Assembly (NCBI GenBank): GCA_020025875.1
Contig: JAHHRI010000039.1
Span: 1 to 11,892, forward strand
DNA from: Alphaproteobacteria bacterium
GTDB lineage: Bacteria > Pseudomonadota > Alphaproteobacteria > RF32 > CAG-239
Direction: 5' to 3'
DNA length: 11,892 bases
Shown: piece by piece, positions 6,435 to 11,892 of the stretch
Numbering within the stretch: the first letter of the stretch is position 1
Layout: each line of letters begins with the position of its first letter
Program-made: the position numbers and the translations under genes
Notes under the pieces: generated by a model
The model's input: only the letters and a program-made list of their open reading frames with translations
What the model was told of the DNA's origin: nothing
The model's database searches: none

Positions 6435-8081
6435 TTATAAAAGACGGCTGTTGTCAATTGCTGCTTTGACAAAAGCCACAAATAACGGGTGCGGTGAAAA
6501 CGGCTTGGATTTTAGTTCAGGATGAAACTGAACACCGATAAACCAAGGGTGATCCTGCCGCTCAACAATTTCCGGAAGCCTGCCGTCCGGAGATTTGCCG
6601 GTTATCAGCATACCGGATTGACGAAGTAAAGCTTCATATTTGAGATTGACTTCGTAACGGTGGCGATGACGTTCGCTGATTTCTCGGCTGTTGTATATGG
6701 CAGCGGCTTTTGAACCGTCTGCCAAGACGCAGGGATAGGCGCCGAGCCGCATGGTGCCGCCCAAATCGGTATGACTTCCGCGAACTTCCTGCCTGCCGTC
6801 TTTGTCCCACTCGGTCATCAACCCGACAACCGCTTCACATGTATGGTCTATCTCGCTGCTGCCTGCATTTTGCACGCCGGCAACGTTGCGCATGGTTTCA
6901 ATAACGGCCATTTGCATACCGTAACAAATACCAAAGCAGGGAATGTTTTGTTCGCGCGCGTGCCGTATGGCTTGAATTTTGCCCTCCGTTCCGCGGCTGC
7001 CAAACCCTCCCGGTATCAAAATGCCGTTAACATCGGAAAGATATGCGGCAGCGCCGTTTTTCTCAATATCTTCGGCATCCGTCCATTGGATTTTTACTTT
7101 ATATCGGTTGGCAATACCGCCGTGAACCAGTGCTTCGCTTAAAGATTTGTAAGCCTCCTGCAGTTGATATTTGCCAACAACGGCGATCCGAACTTCGCCT
7201 TCGGGGTTTTCCGTCACTTCGGCAATTTGTTTCCATTTGTCCAAATTGGCCGACGGCGCTTCAATGCCGAAATATTGACACACTTCCTTATCCAGTCCTT
7301 CCCGAGAATAAGCCATCGGCACATGGTAAATGGATTGGGCATCGAGCGCCGCAATAACCCTTTCTTCCCGCACATTGCAAAACAGCGCAATTTTGCGTTT
7401 TTCGTTTTGCGGGATCGGCACCTGCGAGCGGCATAATAAGATGTCCGGCTGAATACCGTATTCTTGCAGTTGCTTAACCGAGTGTTGCGTCGGCTTGGTT
7501 TTCAATTCTCCGGCAGTCGGAATATAGGGCAACAATGTCAGATGAATAAACATCGTTCGCTGGCGACCGAGTTCATAAGCCAGTTGGCGAATTGTTTCCA
7601 GATATGGTTGTCCTTCGATATCGCCGACGGTGCCGCCGATTTCGCACAAAACAAAATCTTCATCCGCCAAGTTTGAAAGAATAAAATTTTTGATTTCGTT
7701 GGTTACGTGCGGAATCACCTGAATAGTTGCACCGAGATAATCGCCGCGACGTTCTTTGTCAAGCACCTGTTGGTAGATTTTGCCGGAAGTGACGCTGTCG
7801 TGTCTGGTGCAGGCTACGCCCGAAAAACGTTCATAATGTCCAAGATCCAAATCCGCCTCGGTACCGTCATCGGTTACAAAGACTTCTCCGTGCTGGCAAG
7901 GGTTCATTGTTCCGGGATCGACATTGAGATAAGGATCGAGCTTACGCAGACGAACTTTAAAGCCGCGCGCCTGCAATATTGCTGCCAGCGAGGCAGACGC
8001 CAGCCCTTTTCCCAAAGACGACACCACGCCGCCGGTGATAAAAATAAATTTTGTTTTGCTGTTTAAGTTCTCTGTCATCAT
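6435..8081 (-). CDS. pyrG: CTP synthase (glutamine-hydrolysing)
   Basis: PyrG makes CTP from UTP, ATP and glutamine. CTP feeds RNA, phospholipid synthesis and CMP-Kdo formation. The protein has 548 residues, normal for the family. The amidoligase domain (about 10-275) shows FITGGVVSSLGKGL (14-27), DPYLNVDPGTMNP, TDDGTEADLDLGHYERF and CEIGGTVGDIEGQP (146-159). The class I glutamine amidotransferase domain (about 298-545) shows GKYQLQEAYKS, LIPGGFGSRGTEGK, the nucleophile Cys386 in FGICYGMQ, RHRHRYEVN and the His520/Glu522 pair in QFHPE. Two adjacent ATG codons (8081 and 8078) could each start it, and the ribosome site is weak. It follows secG after 94 bases that contain a strong hairpin, and precedes pagP by 37 bases. 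A separate promoter in the secG-pyrG gap is possible (TATGAT near 8095-8100 on the minus strand, no good -35). Confidence 0.97.
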   Translation of the reverse strand: MMTENLNSKTKFIFITGGVVSSLGKGLASASLAAILQARGFKVRLRKLDPYLNVDPGTMNPCQHGEVFVTDDGTEADLDLGHYERFSGVACTRHDSVTSGKIYQQVLDKERRGDYLGATIQVIPHVTNEIKNFILSNLADEDFVLCEIGGTVGDIEGQPYLETIRQLAYELGRQRTMFIHLTLLPYIPTAGELKTKPTQHSVKQLQEYGIQPDILLCRSQVPIPQNEKRKIALFCNVREERVIAALDAQSIYHVPMAYSREGLDKEVCQYFGIEAPSANLDKWKQIAEVTENPEGEVRIAVVGKYQLQEAYKSLSEALVHGGIANRYKVKIQWTDAEDIEKNGAAAYLSDVNGILIPGGFGSRGTEGKIQAIRHAREQNIPCFGICYGMQMAVIETMRNVAGVQNAGSSEIDHTCEAVVGLMTEWDKDGRQEVRGSHTDLGGTMRLGAYPCVLADGSKAAAIYNSREISERHRHRYEVNLKYEALLRQSGMLITGKSPDGRLPEIVERQDHPWFIGVQFHPELKSKPFSPHPLFVAFVKAAIDNSRLL

Positions 8082-8121
8082 TTAACTTTCGGTTATCATA
8101 AAAATTTCTGTTTTTTAAAGT

Positions 8122-8157
8122 GACAAAGGCACCTTTGTTAAAAAAGGTGCCTTTGTC
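8122..8157. promoter_or_regulatory. Strong intercistronic hairpin between secG and pyrG
   Basis: A perfect 15-bp stem, GACAAAGGCACCTTT (8122-8136) with its complement (8143-8157), closes a six-base loop. On the minus strand it lies 18 bases after the secG stop and about 40 before pyrG. The downstream sequence CACTTTAAAAAA has no proper T run, so it may be a partial terminator, an attenuator or an mRNA-stabilising or processing hairpin rather than a full stop. Confidence 0.6.
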
Positions 8158-8175
8158 TTTCGGAATGCCGCATCA

Positions 8176-8520
8176 TTATTTTTCCGCCGTCGGCGCCGCG
8201 GGTGCGGCCGGCTCTGCGGGTGCCTCGTCGGCAGGTGCAGAAGCTTGTTGAACCGGTTGGTCAAGAATGGATTGCCCGACCGTGTTGCCGTGATCCTTAT
8301 AATAAAGGGAAAGCGACAGGCTGGTTAGGAAAAACAAAGTGGCCATAATCGCGGTCAGCCGTGTCAGCAAATTGCCCGTGCCGCGAGCGGTCAGAAAACT
8401 GCCGGCGCCCGAACCGCCTCCGAGTCCGTCAAGAGCTCCGCCGCCGGAACGCTGCAACAAAATCAGGGCAACCAAGAAAATGGCGACCAGCAAATGAACA
8501 ACTAATAAAACCGTACTCAT
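8176..8520 (-). CDS. secG: Preprotein translocase subunit SecG
   Basis: SecG is the small accessory subunit of the SecYEG channel in the inner membrane and helps SecA-driven export. The 114-residue protein has two membrane helices, at about 3-22 and 53-73. Between them lie the family signature LLQRSGGGALDGLGGGSG (21-38) and ARGTGNLLTR (45-54). The C-terminal tail from about residue 88 is a low-complexity Ala/Pro/Glu run, common in alphaproteobacterial SecG and not conserved. AAGGA lies 10 bases before the ATG. The gene follows tpiA by 27 bases, matching the conserved tpiA-secG-pyrG order, and is followed by the hairpin at 8122-8157. Confidence 0.95.
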   Translation of the reverse strand: MSTVLLVVHLLVAIFLVALILLQRSGGGALDGLGGGSGAGSFLTARGTGNLLTRLTAIMATLFFLTSLSLSLYYKDHGNTVGQSILDQPVQQASAPADEAPAEPAAPAAPTAEK

Positions 8521-8547
8521 TCTTTTTTAATCCTTATCGAAAAACTG

Positions 8548-9306
8548 TTAACAAACGGATTTGGCAATAGCCAAAAAGTCTTGCGCTTTCAGACTGGCGC
8601 CACCGATTAAGGCACCGTCCACGTCGGGCAAAGAGAGAAACTCTTTGGCGTTGGCCGGCTTAACCGAACCGCCGTACAAAATGCGCATTTTGTTGGCAAC
8701 GCTTTTGCCCAGCTTTTTACTCAGCACTTTGCGAACGGCAGCGTGTACTTCTTCGACATCTTCGGGGGTTGGCGTTTTGCCCGTGCCGATAGCCCAGACC
8801 GGTTCGTAAGCAATGACGGTGTTGGCGGCGTTGGCATTTTCCGGCACCGATCCCATAATCTGCTCGGCGCAGACCTCAATGGTTTTTCCTTCTTCGCGTT
8901 CTTTTTCCGTTTCGCCGATACAAATAATGGCTTTCAAACCGTTTTCGTAGGCAGCCGCCGCCTTGCGGGCAACCAGTTCGCTGCTTTCCATATGATCGGC
9001 ACGACGTTCGGAATGACCGAGAATGACGTAAGAACAGCCGAGATCTGTCAGCATGGCAGGGCTGATGTCACCGGTATGGGCACCTTTGACGGCAAAGTGG
9101 GCATCTTGCGCGCCGAGGGCAACCTTAGCGCCGCGCAGTGCTTTTTTTACCTGATACAGCAGCGTAAAAGGCGGACAGACTAGGAATTCGCAAGCCGGTT
9201 TATTCAGTTTTTTTACTTCGGCGGCAACTTCTTTGGCCAGCGCAACTCCGTCTTCGGAGAGGCCGTTCATTTTCCAGTTGCCGGCAATCATGATTTTTCT
9301 AGCCAT
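8548..9306 (-). CDS. tpiA: Triosephosphate isomerase
   Basis: TpiA interconverts dihydroxyacetone phosphate and glyceraldehyde-3-phosphate in glycolysis and gluconeogenesis. The 252-residue TIM barrel carries AGNWKMNG (8-15) with Asn10 and Lys12, the catalytic His98 in ILGHSERR, the catalytic Glu168 in AYEPVWAIGTGKTPTPE (loop 6), and the phosphate-binding LYGGSVKPANA and GALIGGASL. All key residues are intact. AAGGA sits 7 bases before the ATG. It is the first gene of the tpiA-secG-pyrG-pagP-kdsA operon and diverges from ppiD. A weak minus-strand promoter can be proposed with TTGAAA (9364-9369 complement), a 17-base spacer and TAGTTT (9341-9346 complement). The -10 is poor, so the true promoter is uncertain. 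Confidence 0.97.
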   Translation of the reverse strand: MARKIMIAGNWKMNGLSEDGVALAKEVAAEVKKLNKPACEFLVCPPFTLLYQVKKALRGAKVALGAQDAHFAVKGAHTGDISPAMLTDLGCSYVILGHSERRADHMESSELVARKAAAAYENGLKAIICIGETEKEREEGKTIEVCAEQIMGSVPENANAANTVIAYEPVWAIGTGKTPTPEDVEEVHAAVRKVLSKKLGKSVANKMRILYGGSVKPANAKEFLSLPDVDGALIGGASLKAQDFLAIAKSVC

Positions 9307-9385
9307 TACTTTTTCCTTAAAATGTTTTAATGTTGACGCAAAACTAACATACTAAAAAAAACTTTTCAACATTAATATTTTGCAA

Positions 9386-9413
9386 TTGCATATATTAAGA
9401 AATCTATTATATT
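9386..9413 (+). promoter_or_regulatory. Predicted promoter for ppiD next to a TGCAATTGCA palindrome
   Basis: TTGCAT (9386-9391), a 16-base spacer and TATATT (9408-9413) form a moderate sigma70-like promoter with a start near 9420. The -35 box overlaps the perfect palindrome TGCAATTGCA (9381-9390), whose TTGCAA core recalls the palindrome in the recO divergent promoter. Confidence 0.4.
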
Positions 9414-9458
9414 CTATGAAACGGTTTAATAAAATAATATTGCAGGACACTTTTAAAA

Positions 9459-11333
9459 ATGATTACCAAGTTACGCAAAGCGCAGGATTCGTGGGTTGCA
9501 AAAAGCATTTTGGTGCTGACGGCTCTTAGCTTCATGTCTTTATTCGGAATTTCGGGTTATATTAACAGCGCCGCCGGCAATCGGGCGGTGATCAAGGTCA
9601 ATGACCGAACGGTCAGCCAGCTGGACATCAATCAGCAGCTGGATCAGGAAATTCGCACCGCACAAAAGCTGTTCGGCGACATTGAAGTGACCGATGAAAT
9701 TCGCGGCAAAATGCTGGCCGGACTGGTGCAACGAGAGCTAAATGCCATGATTGCCGAAGAAACGGCGGCAAAAAACAAGGTTTCCGTCAGCGATGCTTTG
9801 GTGCGCAGGATTATTTTTTCGCAGGCTCAGTTTTTGGACGACAACGGTCAGTTCAGCAAGGAGCGGTTTAACTATTTCCTTTCTCAGACCAACCAGAGCG
9901 AGCGGCAATATATCGACACAATCCGCGGCGATTTGAAAAAGCAATATTTGGTGCAAAATCCGGTTGCCGGATTTAACATTCCGTCTGTTTTGAAAAAATA
10001 TACGGCGGCTGCCGAGGCACAGCGGAAAGTGTTTAAATATATCTCCTTAAATGACGAAGACGCCATCATAGACAGGGAAATTTCGGAAGAAGAAATCAAC
10101 CAGTATTACAATGATTTCAGCGTCGAATTTATTGAGCCGGAAACGCGTGATGCGGAATTTATCATGCTCTCGACCGATGATATTGCCAATCGTGTAGATG
10201 TGAGCGAAGATGAAATTGACGAATATTACAAAAACAATCTCAACCAGTTTGTCACTCCGGAAACACGCCATGTTTTGCAAATGGTTTTTGACAATCAAGA
10301 AGATGCCAAAGCGGCTAAAAACGCCCTTGACAAAGGTGCCGATTTTTATCAAGTGGCACGCGAAAAAGCGGGACAGACAGACGAAGAAACCAATCTTGAA
10401 TATGTTTCTGAAGATATGCTGATCGGCGATATCGGCGCAAAAGTTTTTGCCGCAAAAAAGAACGAAGCCGTCGGCCCCATGTCCTCCGAACTCGGTTGGC
10501 ATATTATGAAAGCCACCGACATCAAAGCCGGCTCCAAAAAAGACGAGAGCAAGGTCAAAAAGCAGATCAAACAGACGATTGCTCTTGAAAAGGTTTATGA
10601 AACCGCCTACGACATTGTCAATGACATTGAAGACAAAATCGGCGCCGGCAGTTCGCTTGAAGACATTGCCCAAGAAATGGGCGTTAAAACTTATCGTGTT
10701 AAGGGGTTGACCGAAACCGGAGAAGCAGCCTCCCTGCCCGCATCCCATGCTTCGGTTCTGACAAGTTCCGATTTTACGGACGCCGTCTTTTCTTATAATA
10801 AAGGCGAAATTTCGCAAGCCGTGGAAACCGACGAAGGGTTTGTTTTTGTTAAAGTGGACGACATTGTCGATAGTCATCCGCAATCGGTTGAAACAGCGTT
10901 GCCGAAAATTAAGAAAATGTGGAAAGAAAATGAAAAATCGGCCATCACTCAGGAATTGATCAATGATGTGATGCACGATCTGGAAAGCGGGGACAATATC
11001 CACGAAGCCGCCGACAGATATCATTTGCAAGTTGTCACCACCGAACCGTTAACCCGCAGCCAGAGTTTTGCCGGCTTGTCGCAGGCTCAGATGTTGGAAC
11101 TGTTCAATGACGCCACTCAGTCGCCCAAACAGATTGACCGCGAAACAAGACATATTATTGCGGTTGCCGATAAAGAAGCGCAACCACGCACATTATCGGC
11201 AGAAGAAACAGACCTTATTGCCAAACGGCTCAATCTGGATCTGACGCAGGAAGCTGCCGCCGCCTTGATTAACAGTTATGGCAAAGACTATGATGTACGG
11301 ATTAAATATCGTCTACTTGGTCTGGCTGATTAG
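9459..11333 (+). CDS. ppiD: Membrane-anchored periplasmic peptidyl-prolyl isomerase/chaperone, PpiD/SurA type
   Basis: PpiD-type proteins sit at the exit of the Sec translocon and help secreted and outer-membrane proteins fold. The 624-residue protein has a basic N-terminus, one membrane anchor at about 15-34 with no cleavage site, a SurA-like N-terminal chaperone region (about 40-190), and a parvulin-type domain (about 267-357) with ETRHVLQMVF, GADFYQVA and LGWHIMKA. A long helical C-terminal part follows. Two related segments, starting EISEEEINQYY (207-217) and DVSEDEIDEYY (247-257) and each leading into PETR, look like an internal duplication. PpiD parvulin domains often lack isomerase activity, so the enzyme function is uncertain. 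AGGA lies 11 bases before the ATG. It diverges from tpiA, as in many alphaproteobacteria, and a terminator follows at once, so no downstream gene such as trpE is cotranscribed. Confidence 0.9.
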   Translation: MITKLRKAQDSWVAKSILVLTALSFMSLFGISGYINSAAGNRAVIKVNDRTVSQLDINQQLDQEIRTAQKLFGDIEVTDEIRGKMLAGLVQRELNAMIAEETAAKNKVSVSDALVRRIIFSQAQFLDDNGQFSKERFNYFLSQTNQSERQYIDTIRGDLKKQYLVQNPVAGFNIPSVLKKYTAAAEAQRKVFKYISLNDEDAIIDREISEEEINQYYNDFSVEFIEPETRDAEFIMLSTDDIANRVDVSEDEIDEYYKNNLNQFVTPETRHVLQMVFDNQEDAKAAKNALDKGADFYQVAREKAGQTDEETNLEYVSEDMLIGDIGAKVFAAKKNEAVGPMSSELGWHIMKATDIKAGSKKDESKVKKQIKQTIALEKVYETAYDIVNDIEDKIGAGSSLEDIAQEMGVKTYRVKGLTETGEAASLPASHASVLTSSDFTDAVFSYNKGEISQAVETDEGFVFVKVDDIVDSHPQSVETALPKIKKMWKENEKSAITQELINDVMHDLESGDNIHEAADRYHLQVVTTEPLTRSQSFAGLSQAQMLELFNDATQSPKQIDRETRHIIAVADKEAQPRTLSAEETDLIAKRLNLDLTQEAAAALINSYGKDYDVRIKYRLLGLAD

Positions 11334-11349
11334 CTCATGATTTTCACAC

Positions 11350-11387
11350 AACAAAAAAGCCGTCGGTTTATCGACGGCTTTTTTGTT
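11350..11387 (+). terminator. Rho-independent terminator of ppiD
   Basis: A perfect 16-bp stem with GCCGTCG/CGACGGC at its core and AACAAAAAA/TTTTTTGTT outer arms closes a six-base loop, 16 bases after the stop. The symmetric A and T runs could stop transcription in both directions. Confidence 0.9.
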
Positions 11388-11613
11388 GATGCCTTGCAGA
11401 AAATCCGAAGTTTGTTTTGAGGCAAATGTCCGGCGGCGGCTTCCGCCCTGCCCCGCACCATTAAGCATGATCCAAACGTAAGTTTTGCCGCAGGTTTAGA
11501 ACCTTCGGTTGGCCATGAAAATCCATACAAAATATTTTCTGACGTTTGATATATAAAGCGTTTTGCGCATCGGCAAAATATTTTCCGTTGTTATTTGTTT
11601 TGCGGCAGGCATT
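11388..11613. other. Gene-free spacer with short hairpins
   Basis: I see no gene here. GGCGG/CCGCC (11435-11447) forms a tight hairpin. AGGTT/AACCT (11492-11504) and AACC/GGTT (11500-11510) share the AACC segment and so exclude each other. The sequence AAAATATTTTC occurs twice (about 11529-11539 and 11576-11586). A minus-strand frame across the ppiD terminator (11330-11530) has no support as a gene. Confidence 0.4.
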
Positions 11614-11654
11614 AAAAATCCCCGAAACCAAACCGTTTAATTTTCGGGGATTTT
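11614..11654 (-). terminator. Rho-independent terminator of the right-edge gene
   Basis: A perfect 13-bp stem, AAAATCCCCGAAA (11615-11627) with TTTCGGGGATTTT (11642-11654), closes a 14-base loop. On the minus strand it ends in a T run and lies about 43 bases past the stop at 11698. Confidence 0.85.
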
Positions 11655-11697
11655 GTGTTGTTCCGCTTTGGGGACAACGTCTACGCGCAGGCGTTTT

Positions 11698-11892
11698 CTA
11701 ACGGGTTAAAGCATCTTTCAAATTGTGCAAACTTTCTTTCGTGTTTTTTAATGCTTTTTCGGTTTCTGCCTTTTTTGCCTCGCGTTCGGCTTTCTTTTGG
11801 GCTTTTTTGAGCTCAATTTCTGCTTTGCGTTCATTTTTCTTATTTTTCAATTCGGCTTTTTTCATTTCGATATCAGCCGACACTTTGTCCAT
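11698..11892 (-). CDS. Lys/Glu/Ala-rich helical protein, possibly partial at the window edge
   Basis: The visible 64 residues begin with an ATG at the very last bases of the window and end at TAG 11698-11700. The true start may lie beyond the edge. From about residue 8 to 50 the sequence is a run of Lys, Glu and Ala with repeats such as KKAQKKAEREAKKAE, which predicts a long charged single helix or coiled coil. The tail, LHNLKDALTR, is less biased. There is no membrane segment or signal peptide in the visible part. Such sequences resemble many unrelated coiled-coil proteins, so no family or function can be given. Its terminator follows at 11614-11654. Confidence 0.6.
   Translation of the reverse strand: MDKVSADIEMKKAELKNKKNERKAEIELKKAQKKAEREAKKAETEKALKNTKESLHNLKDALTR

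Noticed and set aside
10047..11030. Long minus-strand open frame of 327 codons inside ppiD
   Set aside because: It lies wholly antisense to a well-supported gene, has the Phe/Ile/Val-rich look of a reverse-complement reading, and has no ribosome site or family motif.
11330..11530. Minus-strand 66-codon frame after ppiD
   Set aside because: It reads through the ppiD terminator hairpin and has no ribosome site or recognisable motif.
1..11892. CRISPR array, tRNA, rRNA or insertion sequence
   Set aside because: I saw no regularly spaced direct repeats, cloverleaf pattern, rRNA motif or transposase. Short RNAs in the left region cannot be ruled out by eye.

Overview
The window reads as a stretch of chromosome from a Gram-negative alphaproteobacterium. 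The order ppiD <-> tpiA-secG-pyrG-...-kdsA is typical of that class. KdsA (Kdo for LPS) and PagP (an outer-membrane lipid A acyltransferase) show an LPS-bearing outer membrane. Moderate GC in genes, AT-rich spacers and short spacing suggest a host-associated or otherwise compact lineage, but that placement is inference.

Layout. Bases 1-1300 hold no full-length gene. They are AT-rich, with short coding-like fragments in shifting frames, a 52-codon orphan ORF and a hairpin-rich block at 996-1146 that may be a dispersed repeat. From 4333 down to 1377 (minus strand) lies a recO-parC operon, closed by a terminator at 1306-1332. A divergent promoter pair around a 12-bp palindrome (4387-4398) separates recO from a plus-strand gene for a small four-helix membrane protein of unknown function (4449-4802). 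That gene converges on the next operon, and each has its own terminator.

From 9306 down to 4983 (minus strand) runs the main operon: tpiA (glycolysis), secG (protein export), a 15-bp-stem hairpin, pyrG (CTP synthesis), pagP (lipid A acylation) and kdsA (Kdo-8-phosphate synthesis). CTP made by PyrG is the cosubstrate that activates Kdo, so pyrG and kdsA are a logical pair. pagP sits between them and adds a second envelope-lipid function. Divergent from tpiA is ppiD (9459-11333), a membrane-anchored periplasmic chaperone, ended by a strong terminator. After a short spacer comes the 3' end of a minus-strand gene for a Lys/Glu/Ala-rich helical protein that meets the window edge.

Most notable are the PagP homologue with Ala instead of Gly at the acyl-chain ruler position and its unusual place in the operon, the interlocked recO divergent promoters, a ParC quinolone-pocket Gly, and the decayed left region. 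I did not find a clearly new multi-gene system.
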